Assembly: GCA_037441765.1 (NCBI GenBank)
Contig: JBBIRM010000101.1
Location: 1 to 10,110, forward strand
Origin: JBBIRM01 sp037441765
Lineage (GTDB): Bacteria; Desulfobacterota; BSN033; UBA1163
DNA length: 10,110 bases
Reading direction: 5' to 3'
In this document: positions 1 through 6,671 of the stretch, piece after piece
How positions within the stretch are numbered: the stretch's first letter is position 1
Layout of the letters: each line of letters begins with the position of its first letter
Translations under genes and position numbers: made by a program
The notes under the pieces: model-generated
Databases searched by the model: none
The model's input: only the letters and a program-made list of their open reading frames with translations
What the model was told of the DNA's origin: nothing

Positions 1-76
1 GATTTGCCTTTAAACATGTCCTATTTTCCATGATCACTTTCAGGAGAAGAACCACCTATTTTTTAAGAAAAACCTC

Positions 77-105
77 TTGAAAAAAAAGTTTGCCTTTCCT
101 ATGAT
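77..105 (+). promoter_or_regulatory. Sigma70-type promoter for the lipoprotein-ispE unit
   Basis: TTGAAA at 77-82 and TATGAT at 100-105 match the -35 and -10 consensus in five of six positions each and are separated by exactly 17 bases. Transcription would begin near 112, leaving a leader of about 25 nt that holds a strong ribosome binding site (GGAGG 125-129 and AAGGAG 131-136) directly before ATG 137. The promoter overlaps the TTG at 77 that opens the longest in-frame ORF, which argues against that TTG as a start codon. Seen in sequence; activity is inferred. Confidence 0.7.
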
Positions 106-136
106 TAAATTAAAAAATCATGATGGAGGTAAGGAG

Positions 137-619
137 ATGAGGGAAAAAGGACTGAGGGTAAAACTTTTTATCTGGGGATGTATTTTGATTGGGTTTATTG
201 TGAATGGATGCACTGATCTATATTCCAGACAGACTGCGAGGGAACGAGGTTTAGAGGCCCAGGCACCCGTCTTGACTTCTTATCGATTTGAAGACATTCC
301 ATTGCCTTCCGGAATGACTCTCAATCGTAAGGAATCTTTTGTTTATGAAACAAAGATGACAAAAGCGGGGCTCCTTGTCTATGAAGGGAAGGGAGATATG
401 GAGAAATTGGCTAACTTCTTTAAAGAGAAGATGCCAAACTATCAATGGCGGTTGGTCAGCAATTTCGAACTCCATAATGTAATGCTCGTATTTACTAAAG
501 AGGGGTGGGCAAGTGTCATCTATATTTTGTCTCAGGGAGATGAAGTGAAACGAATTGAGATAAGAGTTGGTCCCGTTGAACTTAAAACGCTCACCTCCCC
601 TTCTGAACCTAAAAAATAA
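137..619 (+). CDS. Small predicted lipoprotein of unknown function
   Basis: I do not recognise a named family. Counted from ATG 137 the protein has 160 residues. Residues 1-24 are a classic signal peptide (basic MREKGLRVK, then a hydrophobic core) ending in VNGC, a lipobox with Cys25 as the lipidation site, so it is probably an envelope lipoprotein. The mature part has a Pro-rich entry (DIPLPSGMTL), then a mixed alpha/beta stretch with alternating hydrophobic strands (LLVYEGKGD, MLVFTKEGWASVIYI, IEIRVGPVEL) and a helix with FFKEKMPNYQWRLV. This looks like one compact domain of about 110 residues; short lipoproteins with this IPxPSG ... VYEG ... FYKEQMP pattern are common hypotheticals in Desulfobacterota. 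The frame stays open upstream to a TTG at 77, but the promoter and ribosome binding site place the start at 137. The stop lies 24 bases before ispE, suggesting cotranscription. Confidence 0.85.
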   Translation: MREKGLRVKLFIWGCILIGFIVNGCTDLYSRQTARERGLEAQAPVLTSYRFEDIPLPSGMTLNRKESFVYETKMTKAGLLVYEGKGDMEKLANFFKEKMPNYQWRLVSNFELHNVMLVFTKEGWASVIYILSQGDEVKRIEIRVGPVELKTLTSPSEPKK

Positions 620-643
620 GTTAGAAAAAGGCGATGAAGACCG

Positions 644-1495
644 ATGGATAGAGTTTGTTTAGACTCTCCAGCCAAGATCAACCTGAGGCTTGAGATTATA
701 GGTAAAAGACAGGATGGATATCACGAATTAAGGACGATCTTTCAAAAGATCAGTCTTTACGATAAGCTCTTTACGCTAAAAAGCGAGAAAGGAATCTCCA
801 TCATAACCGATCAACCAGGGCTTCCTGCTGGAAAGAGGAATCTTGTTTACCGAGCCGCTCAATTGATGATTAAAAGGACAGGCTTTCAAGGTGGAATCCA
901 TATCCAGATTGAAAAGAAGATCCCCCTTGGGTCAGGGCTTGGAGGGGGAAGCAGTAATGCAGCAACTACACTAAAAGCCCTAAACCAACTTTTTAATGCC
1001 AAACTCAATGAGAAAGAGTTGATGAAGATGGGAGAAGAGATTGGGGCAGATGTCCCTTTCTTTTTTCTAAGGGGGGCAGCAATTGGTTCAGGGATTTGTG
1101 AGAAGTTAAAAGAGATAAAACTTCCAGAGTTGTGGTATCTTCTCATATATCCAAATTTTGAAGTTTCAACAGCCTGGGCCTACAGGAATTATATATTGAC
1201 AAAAAGGAAATTTCAGATTAATCTTCATAAGTTGCCAAAAAGTCCTAAAGAGGTTTCAAAAATTTTATGGAATGATTTAGAGGAGGTTGTTTCAAAGAAA
1301 TTCCCGCAAGTGCTTAAGATGAAAGAAATTCTCTATTCTGTGGGTGCTGAAGGGGCATTAATGACTGGAAGTGGTCCTACTGTTTTTGGAATATTTTCAA
1401 AGGAAGGAGGTGCAGATGAGGCATATAGAAAAATAGAGCCAATAGCCAAAGGGAAGGGTTGGTTAGTTCTGAGCGCACACAATATCCCTGCTTGA
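644..1495 (+). CDS. ispE: 4-diphosphocytidyl-2-C-methyl-D-erythritol kinase
   Basis: IspE phosphorylates CDP-methylerythritol at the 2-hydroxyl with ATP, the fourth step of the MEP (non-mevalonate) isoprenoid pathway, in the cytoplasm. The 283-residue length is normal. The protein opens with SPAKINLRL (8-16), where Lys11 corresponds to catalytic Lys10 of E. coli IspE. The GHMP-kinase phosphate loop PLGSGLGGGSSNAA is at 94-107, and GADVPFF (134-140) carries the catalytic Asp136. The C-terminal GHMP motif, LMTGSGPTVFGIF, is near 239-251. The start at ATG 644 gives the usual short N-terminus; its ribosome binding site is weak (AAAAGG at 626-631, 12 bases upstream), so translation may be coupled to the lipoprotein gene. 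In related genomes ispE stands upstream of tRNA-Gln, prs and rplY, as here. Identification is firm. Confidence 0.97.
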   Translation: MDRVCLDSPAKINLRLEIIGKRQDGYHELRTIFQKISLYDKLFTLKSEKGISIITDQPGLPAGKRNLVYRAAQLMIKRTGFQGGIHIQIEKKIPLGSGLGGGSSNAATTLKALNQLFNAKLNEKELMKMGEEIGADVPFFFLRGAAIGSGICEKLKEIKLPELWYLLIYPNFEVSTAWAYRNYILTKRKFQINLHKLPKSPKEVSKILWNDLEEVVSKKFPQVLKMKEILYSVGAEGALMTGSGPTVFGIFSKEGGADEAYRKIEPIAKGKGWLVLSAHNIPA

Positions 1496-1567
1496 TGTTT
1501 TATTAAAAGGAGTATCAAACCCAATACATAAAAGTCCATGTAAGAAATTGCATGGCAAGGGGGAGTT

Positions 1568-1837
1568 ATGGAAGTGACAGAAGTAAAAGTTTTTCCCGTC
1601 CAGGAGGATCGTCTTAAGGCCTATGTGGCGATAACCTTCGATAACTGTTTTGTGGTGAGAGATTTAAAAATCATTCAGGGAAATAATGGACTGTTTGTAG
1701 CGATGCCAAGCAAGAAGAGGAAAGACGGGTCATACAGAGATACAGCCCACCCCCTTAATAATGAAACAAGGCAGAAGATTGAATCTATCATTTTAGCAGA
1801 ATATAATAAAGAAATAAAAAAAGTGGGTAATAAATAA
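1568..1837 (+). CDS. spoVG: SpoVG family RNA/DNA-binding regulator
   Basis: This 89-residue protein matches SpoVG along its length: MEVTEVKVFPVQEDRLKAYV at the N-terminus, then ITFDNCFVVRDLKIIQG, and the hallmark GLFVAMPSKKRKDGSYRD followed by AHPLN. SpoVG was named for Bacillus sporulation, but homologues occur in many non-sporulating bacteria, where they bind RNA or DNA and adjust expression of other genes; nothing here implies spore formation. Start ATG 1568 has a purine-rich ribosome binding site (AAGGGGGAG 1557-1565). It lacks the acidic tail seen in some longer homologues and ends in a Lys-rich segment (EYNKEIKKVGNK). It lies 72 bases after ispE and 82 bases before tRNA-Gln. Product family is certain; targets in this organism are unknown. 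Confidence 0.96.
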   Translation: MEVTEVKVFPVQEDRLKAYVAITFDNCFVVRDLKIIQGNNGLFVAMPSKKRKDGSYRDTAHPLNNETRQKIESIILAEYNKEIKKVGNK

Positions 1838-1919
1838 TCAAATCATATAAATTCTTAATAAAAAATATATTTATTTTGGGTATCGATAATTAAATTTCAG
1901 ATTTTTTGACGGAAGGGGC

Positions 1920-1994
1920 TGGGGTGTCGTCAAGCGGTAAGACACAGGTCTTTGGAACCTGGATTCGGAGGTTCGAATCCTCCCACCCCAGCCA
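1920..1994 (+). tRNA. trnQ: tRNA-Gln (anticodon UUG)
   Basis: A complete cloverleaf is visible. The acceptor stem TGGGGTG (1920-1926) pairs with CACCCCA (1984-1990). The D stem is GTC/GAC (1929-1931/1941-1943). The anticodon stem CAGGT/ACCTG (1945-1949/1957-1961) encloses the loop CTTTGGA with anticodon TTG at 1952-1954, reading CAA and, by wobble, CAG. The T stem GGAGG/CCTCC (1967-1971/1979-1983) encloses TTCGAAT. The discriminator is G1991 and CCA (1992-1994) is encoded. The opening 1-72 pair is a weak T-A, as expected for tRNA-Gln recognition. A possible -10 (GATAAT 1885-1890) lies upstream without a clear -35. A terminator follows at 2032. Confidence 0.97.
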
Positions 1995-2031
1995 ATCTTA
2001 AATAGTTGTAAATGGAGGGTTAACCCTGGAT

Positions 2032-2062
2032 ATCCCTGCCTAAAGGGATTTTTATATTTTTG
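2032..2062 (+). terminator. Intrinsic terminator after tRNA-Gln
   Basis: ATCCCT (2032-2037) pairs with AGGGAT (2044-2049) around a six-base loop, and the stem is followed at once by a T-rich run (TTTTTATATTTTT, about 2049-2061). This is the right place and form to end the tRNA (and perhaps spoVG) transcript before prs. The stem is only 6 bp, so efficiency is uncertain. A 12-base perfect palindrome, AGGGTTAACCCT (2016-2027), lies just upstream. Confidence 0.65.
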
Positions 2063-2102
2063 CAAGCATAAATTCCATTAATCCTATGTCCTGAAGACTG
2101 GG

Positions 2103-2146
2103 GGAAAGGTAAGAAATATTATTTAAGTCGAATTTCTACCTTTTCC
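2103..2146 (+). promoter_or_regulatory. Long imperfect hairpin in the prs leader
   Basis: GGAAAGGTAAGAAAT (2103-2117) pairs with ATTTCTACCTTTTCC (2132-2146): 14 base pairs in blocks of 5, 4 and 5 with one single-base bulge on each side, and a 14-base loop. It ends 16 bases before the prs ribosome binding site (GGAG 2163-2166). No T run follows, so it is not a standard terminator. It could be a leader RNA structure, a protein-binding inverted repeat or a relic of a mobile repeat. Structure is seen; role is unknown. Confidence 0.45.
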
Positions 2147-2174
2147 TTAATAACCTCCAGATGGAGATAATCTT

Positions 2175-3149
2175 ATGGTAAGGAAAAGAGTCCTTAACGA
2201 AAGGGAAGCGGACCTGAACTGGTTGAGAATTTTTACTGGAAATTCGAACCCTGAGTTGGTGAAGAAGATCTGTGAAACCCTTAATAGGCCATTGGGGAAG
2301 TCCGTGGTCAGGTTTTTTAGCGATGGAGAGATCAATGTCGAAATCCATGAGAGTGTTCGGGGGATGGACGTCTTTGTCATCCAATCTCTTTCCGCCCCTG
2401 TTAATGACAATCTTATGGAGCTTTTAATTTTAATTGATGCCCTCAAGAGGGCCTCTGCTGAGAGGATTACAGCCGTTCTTCCCTATTATGGATATGCCAG
2501 ACAAGATCGCAAAGTTCTTCCCCGTGCCCCCATTTCTGCAAAACTGGTGGCGGACTTGATCACGACTGCAGGGGCATCTCGAATTCTTGCGGTAGACCTC
2601 CATGCAGGTCAAATTCAGGGGTTTTTCAACATCCCTGTGGACCATCTTTTTGCCGCTCCTGTCCTCCTTGAATATCTGAAAAAATTAAAGGATGATATAG
2701 TGATTGTATCCCCTGATGCAGGGGGGGTGGAAAGGGCTCGAGCCTATGCAAAACGAATCGATGCATCATTGGCTATAATCGATAAGAGAAGAGAGGTGCC
2801 CAATGTGGCACAGGTGATGAATATCATTGGAGATGTGAGTGGTATGAATGCGGTTTTAGTTGACGATATAGTTGATACAGGAGGGACCCTGGTACGGGCG
2901 GCCTATGCCTTGGCTGAAAAGGGGGCAAAGTCTATTTCCGCCTGCTGTACCCATGCTGTTCTATCGGGGCAGGCTGTTAAAATAATTGCAGAATCACCCA
3001 TTAAGGAATTGATTGTAACAGATACCATTCCCCTCAGGGAGGAAGCGAAATCTTGCCCCAAAATCAAAGTTCTTTCAGTCTCTGGACTTTTGGCGGATGC
3101 GATACGGAGGATTTACGAAGATGAGTCTGTCAGTTGTTTATTTGTTTGA
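2175..3149 (+). CDS. prs: Ribose-phosphate pyrophosphokinase (PRPP synthetase)
   Basis: Prs transfers diphosphate from ATP to ribose-5-phosphate to make PRPP, the precursor of purines, pyrimidines, histidine and tryptophan. The sequence is a full class I enzyme: LRIFTGNSNPELVKKI at 17-32, FSDGEINVEI (48-57), the ATP-region motif YYGYARQDRK (104-113), DLHAGQIQGFF (141-151), the catalytic flexible loop with DKRREVPNV (203-211), and the PRPP-binding loop VLVDDIVDTGGTL (227-239). It has 324 residues against about 310-320 for the family. The excess is an N-terminal extension of about 13-15 residues from ATG 2175, which is supported by GGAG at 2163-2166; a shorter form from CTG 2214 or TTG 2223 would match homologues more closely. 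A terminator and leader hairpin precede it, so it probably has its own promoter. rplY and pth follow in the same direction. Confidence 0.97.
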   Translation: MVRKRVLNEREADLNWLRIFTGNSNPELVKKICETLNRPLGKSVVRFFSDGEINVEIHESVRGMDVFVIQSLSAPVNDNLMELLILIDALKRASAERITAVLPYYGYARQDRKVLPRAPISAKLVADLITTAGASRILAVDLHAGQIQGFFNIPVDHLFAAPVLLEYLKKLKDDIVIVSPDAGGVERARAYAKRIDASLAIIDKRREVPNVAQVMNIIGDVSGMNAVLVDDIVDTGGTLVRAAYALAEKGAKSISACCTHAVLSGQAVKIIAESPIKELIVTDTIPLREEAKSCPKIKVLSVSGLLADAIRRIYEDESVSCLFV

Positions 3150-3153
3150 AAAA

Positions 3154-3172
3154 CAGGGTTAGGGTGAGGGGG
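3154..3172 (+). repeat. Fragment resembling a widespread G-rich intergenic repeat
   Basis: The stretch CAGGGTTAGGGTGAGGGGG follows the prs stop codon by four bases. I recall this motif (complement CCCCTCACCCTAACCC) as one half of a palindromic intergenic repeat scattered through many proteobacterial genomes. Only one arm is present here; I see no matching inverted arm nearby. The match rests on memory and needs a genome search. Confidence 0.35.
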
Positions 3173-3250
3173 TTCAGAACAGGAAAAGAAGATAGGGGCG
3201 GATTATAAAACTATTTTCTAAGCAATATATAAAGGAGGAAGGAGTAGTCA

Positions 3251-3886
3251 ATGGAAAGACCCATTGTCAAAGCAGAGATTCGTGAGGGGGTTGGAAAAGA
3301 AAGGGCAAAAAAACTTAGGGCAGAAGGTCTGATGCCAGCCATTCTTTATGGATCCAGGACAAAAGCCATTCCCTTGGTTCTTAATTCAAAAGAGTTGGCA
3401 AAAGCCCTTCGAACTGAAGCAGGAGAGAATGTCTTGATCGATTTAGATATTCAAAAGGGCGGTGAATCTCAGAGAAAAGTGGTTATGGTCAAAGAGATTC
3501 AATTCGATCCCCTCCAGAAAATGATGCTCCACACCGACCTATACGAGGTGGTCATGGATGAAATGGTTACGGTCGAAGTCCCCATCCACCTTGTTGGAAA
3601 GGCAGAGGGGACAAAATTAGGGGGGATTCTCGAACAGATTAAAAGGGTCATCCAGATCCAATGCCTTCCAGCAGATATTCCAAAATCGATTGATATTGAT
3701 ATAAGCCATCTAAAGATTGGCGATTCAATCCACGTCAAGGATATTCATATAGAAAATGCCAGGATCATAGCAGATTCAAACTTTACGATCGTCACCGTGG
3801 TTCCACCCACAGTGGAGGAAAAGGTGGCGGAGGCTCCCCCTCCTGAAGTTGCAGAGGTAAAAGAGAAGGCTGAAGAGGAGAAATAA
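3251..3886 (+). CDS. rplY: 50S ribosomal protein L25, CTC/TL5 long form
   Basis: L25 binds 5S rRNA in the central protuberance of the large ribosomal subunit. This is the two-domain long form (211 residues), like the general stress protein CTC of Bacillus and TL5 of Thermus, not the short 94-residue E. coli form. The N-terminal 5S-binding domain spans about 1-95, with LRAEGLMPAILYG (22-34) and the closing HTDLYEV (94-100). The beta-rich C-terminal domain runs from about 105 to 186 (PIHLVGKAEGTKLGG, GDSIHVKDI). The last 25 residues are a low-complexity Glu/Ala/Pro/Lys tail common in this family. Start ATG 3251 has strong upstream purine motifs (AAGGAGG 3232-3238, GGAAGGAG 3237-3244). Only six bases separate its stop from the pth start. 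Confidence 0.96.
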   Translation: MERPIVKAEIREGVGKERAKKLRAEGLMPAILYGSRTKAIPLVLNSKELAKALRTEAGENVLIDLDIQKGGESQRKVVMVKEIQFDPLQKMMLHTDLYEVVMDEMVTVEVPIHLVGKAEGTKLGGILEQIKRVIQIQCLPADIPKSIDIDISHLKIGDSIHVKDIHIENARIIADSNFTIVTVVPPTVEEKVAEAPPPEVAEVKEKAEEEK

Positions 3887-3892
3887 ACAGAT

Positions 3893-4465
3893 GTGAAAAT
3901 CATCTTCGGGCTTGGAAATCCAGGGGTCCGCTATCGAAAGACCCGGCATAACATCGGGTTTCAGATTGTGGACCAACTTGCCAGAAAGTATCATATCCCT
4001 ATCTCATCAAGACTTTTTAAATCTCTTTATGGAAAAGGATGGATTGATGTTGAGGAAGTGATCCTGGCTAAACCAATGACCTATATGAACAGAAGCGGAG
4101 AGGCGGTCAGAGAGGCACTCAATTATTTTCATCTCTCGCCTGAGAATTTAATAGTTGTTCATGATGATTTAGACCTTCCCTTTGGAAGACTTCGGTTTAA
4201 AAGGAAAGGGGGTGATGGAGGACATCAGGGGGTTCGGTCTATCATTGAATCATTAAATCAAAATAATTTTCTGAGATTGAAAGTTGGAATTGGAAGACCT
4301 CCTGAGGGGATGGATCCTTCAGAATATGTCCTCAGTCCATTTGACGAGATTGAGAAGTCCAGATTAGGGATGGTGATCTCAAAAGGTGCAGAATCGATCA
4401 AAGTTTTGCTTCTCGAGGGGCTGGAGATTGCAATGAACAAATTCCAAAGAAGGGTAGAAACATAG
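3893..4465 (+). CDS. pth: Peptidyl-tRNA hydrolase
   Basis: Pth cleaves the ester bond of peptidyl-tRNAs that drop off the ribosome, recycling tRNA in the cytoplasm. At 190 residues it has the normal length. Seen: IFGLGNPGVRYRKTRHNIGF (4-23), where His19 matches catalytic His20 of E. coli; KPMTYMNRSG (60-69) with substrate-binding Asn66; HDDLDLPFG (90-98) with Asp91, matching E. coli Asp93; and GGDGGHQGVRSI (106-117). In the last motif Gln112 stands where E. coli has Asn114, a position that varies in other bacteria. The start is GTG 3893: the ATG at 3891 is out of frame and followed directly by TGA. The only purine-rich site (GAGGAG 3875-3880) lies inside rplY, so translation is probably coupled to rplY. 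Confidence 0.97.
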   Translation: MKIIFGLGNPGVRYRKTRHNIGFQIVDQLARKYHIPISSRLFKSLYGKGWIDVEEVILAKPMTYMNRSGEAVREALNYFHLSPENLIVVHDDLDLPFGRLRFKRKGGDGGHQGVRSIIESLNQNNFLRLKVGIGRPPEGMDPSEYVLSPFDEIEKSRLGMVISKGAESIKVLLLEGLEIAMNKFQRRVET

Positions 4466-4511
4466 TTCCTTAAAGAGATTCAAGAAAATCTAAATAGTTA
4501 AAGAAAGAGGA

Positions 4512-4535
4512 ATTAGGGCAACCCTTTAGGGTTGC
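4512..4535 (+). repeat. REP-like hairpin repeat, copy 1
   Basis: ATTAGG is followed by the perfect hairpin GCAACCCTTTAGGGTTGC: a 7-bp stem (4518-4524/4529-4535) with a TTTA loop. The same element with stem-preserving changes recurs at 7694-7717. No T run follows, so it does not look like a terminator although it sits between pth and hppA. It ends about five bases before the purine-rich hppA ribosome binding site, so in RNA it could also influence hppA translation or separate the two messages. Confidence 0.6.
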
Positions 4536-4556
4536 TTAAAGAGAGGGGGAAAAGCG

Positions 4557-6662
4557 ATGGATTGGGTTTGGATATCTGTGGTCTGTGGCATTTTAGGATT
4601 TGCAACAGTATTCTATTTTGTTCGCTATGTACTTCGTCAATCTCAAGGAACTGAAAGGATAAAAGAGATTTCGAGCGCCATTCAGGAAGGCGCCTTAGCC
4701 TTTATTCACAGGGAATATCGAACAGAGATCATTGTTATCATCATCGCTGCTATTATTTTAGCCCTCATCCCAGCACTTGGGTGGAAAACAAGTATTGCCT
4801 TTCTCTTTGGTGCCATATGTTCAATGGGGGCAGGCTATGCAGGAATGAATATGGCCATCCGCTCCAATGGTCGAACCACCACAGCGGCCAAAGAGAGTCT
4901 GAATCAGGGGCTAAGGGTTTCTTTCAGGGGAGGAGCGGTCATGGGGTTGACTGTGGTAAGCATTGGGGTGATTGGGCTCTCTATCCTCTATTTTGCCTGG
5001 CATAAGGATCCCAACTTTCTTGCAGTCATACCAGCATTTGGGACCGGAGCCTCTCTGGTTGCCCTCTTTGCCCGGGTAGGAGGAGGAATATTTACAAAGG
5101 GAGCGGACGCAGGTTCAGACTTGGTCGGTAAGGTTGAGGCAGGAATTCCAGAGGATGACCCAAGAAATGCTGCAGTGATTGCTGATTTTGTAGGCGACAA
5201 TGTTGGAGATGTCTGTGGGATGGGAGCAGATCTTTTCGAATCCTATGTGGAAACAGTGGTTGCAGCCATGACCCTTTGTATTGTAGGGGTTGTGGTTGCT
5301 CCAGAGGCCATTGCCCCTTGGGTGAAAAAGTTATTTCCTTCTCAATCCCCAGAGGATTCTCTAAGGGCTGCCTGGTGGCTTCCCATGCTGATCATGGCAG
5401 GGGGAATTATAGCGTCCATAATTGGCTGTTTCTTTGTTAGAGTTGCGGAAAAAGTAGAAATGTCTGCTCTCTTAGGCGCCCTAAGACGGGGTACACTTAG
5501 CGCTTCAATTTTAACCGCAGTCTTTGCCTTTCTAATCATTCATCTTTTAAATGCCCAGTTGGGCCTTTTCTGGGCTGTTCTTGCAGGATTAATTTCTGGA
5601 GTTTTAATGGGGGAGAGCACCAATTACTTTACGTCCTATGCTTTTAAACCTACAAGAGAGATTTCACAGGCCTCTACAATTGGAGGAGGTGCTACAATTG
5701 TGAGGGGCTTTGCCACTGGTTTAATGAGTTGTTGGCCACCTGTTCTTCTGGTGGCTATCGCTACGATTGTGGCCTTCTACTTTGCAAGTTTTTACGGAGT
5801 TGCGATTGCTGCTGCCAGTATGCTTTCTACCCTGGGTGTCACATTAGCAACGGATGCCTACGGACCAGTGGCTGACAACGGAGGGGGCATTGCCACAATG
5901 GCTGAACTCCCCCCAGAAGTTCGAGAAAGGACGGATGCTCTCGATTCTCTCGGTAACACCACAGCGGCTACAGGAAAGGGTTTTGCCATAGGGGCAGCAG
6001 TCCTAAATGCCCTTGGCCTCATTCTTTCTTATGCCTTGGCTGCAGGTTTAGTAACTATTACCGCCGATGGAAAGATTAGCGCACCACCGGAGTTGAGCTT
6101 ACTCTCTCCTTCTGTAATTGTGGGAATGCTTATTGGAGCCTTGGTACCTGCTATTTTCGTAGCCATTACCATGAAATCGGTTGGGGTAACAGCAGGATTA
6201 ATCGTTGAAGAAGTTCGAAGGCAATGGCGAGAAATACCAGGCTTGAGGGAAGGAAAGGCCAAAGCCCAGTATGACCGATGTGTAGATATCTCAACCCGAG
6301 CAGCCCTGAAGGAGATGTTGGCTCCTTCGATTATGACCATCATTGTTCCAATTCTGGTCGGGATCATCCTCGGGAAATACGCCCTTGGTGGGTTTCTAAT
6401 CAGTTCACTGGCTACGGGATTTATTCTCGCAGTAACCCTCAATAATGCTGGTGGGGCTTGGGATAATGCTAAGAAATGGATTGAGGCAGGTCAATTTGGT
6501 GGAAAAGGTTCAGAGGCCCATAAGGCTGCAGTGGTAGGGGATACGACAGGTGATCCAATGAAAGATACCGCAGGGCCATCCCTGAATATTATGCTAAAGT
6601 TGATGTCCGTGATCTCGCTTTTATTAGCCCCTGTCCTTACACATTTTCACGGTTTATTATAA
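4557..6662 (+). CDS. hppA: Membrane-bound ion-translocating pyrophosphatase, K+-dependent type
   Basis: This integral membrane enzyme hydrolyses PPi and uses the energy to pump H+ and/or Na+ out of the cytoplasm. It has 701 residues with about 16 membrane segments, as usual for the family. The PPi/Mg site is complete: KGADAGSDLVGKVEAGIPED (181-200), DPRN and DNVGD (214-218), TDAYGPVADNGGG (432-444), and near the C-terminus NNAGGAWDNAKKWIE (629-643) and GDTTGDPMKDTAGPSLN (661-677). In GNTTAATGKG (466-475), Ala470 and Gly473 occupy the positions that are Lys and Thr in K+-independent enzymes, so K+ dependence is predicted. Helix 6 reads GADLFESYVET (223-233), with Glu228 and Glu232 at the two alternative gate-glutamate positions; ion specificity is therefore not safely predictable. 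GAGAGGGG (4541-4548 region) is the ribosome binding site for ATG 4557. The convergent cyclase gene ends nine bases away. Confidence 0.97.
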   Translation: MDWVWISVVCGILGFATVFYFVRYVLRQSQGTERIKEISSAIQEGALAFIHREYRTEIIVIIIAAIILALIPALGWKTSIAFLFGAICSMGAGYAGMNMAIRSNGRTTTAAKESLNQGLRVSFRGGAVMGLTVVSIGVIGLSILYFAWHKDPNFLAVIPAFGTGASLVALFARVGGGIFTKGADAGSDLVGKVEAGIPEDDPRNAAVIADFVGDNVGDVCGMGADLFESYVETVVAAMTLCIVGVVVAPEAIAPWVKKLFPSQSPEDSLRAAWWLPMLIMAGGIIASIIGCFFVRVAEKVEMSALLGALRRGTLSASILTAVFAFLIIHLLNAQLGLFWAVLAGLISGVLMGESTNYFTSYAFKPTREISQASTIGGGATIVRGFATGLMSCWPPVLLVAIATIVAFYFASFYGVAIAAASMLSTLGVTLATDAYGPVADNGGGIATMAELPPEVRERTDALDSLGNTTAATGKGFAIGAAVLNALGLILSYALAAGLVTITADGKISAPPELSLLSPSVIVGMLIGALVPAIFVAITMKSVGVTAGLIVEEVRRQWREIPGLREGKAKAQYDRCVDISTRAALKEMLAPSIMTIIVPILVGIILGKYALGGFLISSLATGFILAVTLNNAGGAWDNAKKWIEAGQFGGKGSEAHKAAVVGDTTGDPMKDTAGPSLNIMLKLMSVISLLLAPVLTHFHGLL

Positions 6663-6671
6663 AAAGAGTTT

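Noticed and set aside
3..79. Open frame at the left edge as the tail of an upstream gene
   Set aside because: Only about 25 codons, with no recognisable protein character and running into the promoter region.
77..136. Longer form of the lipoprotein starting at TTG 77 (20 extra residues)
   Set aside because: The TTG is part of a near-consensus -35 box, no ribosome binding site precedes it, and ATG 137 has a strong site and gives a proper signal peptide.
1871..2065. Minus-strand ORF of 64 residues across the tRNA
   Set aside because: It is the antisense of tRNA-Gln; this GRIRTSESRFQRP-type translation is a known false product of tRNA genes.
6029..6442. 137-residue minus-strand ORF inside hppA
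   Set aside because: It is a shadow of the highly conserved pyrophosphatase frame and has no ribosome binding site or family resemblance.
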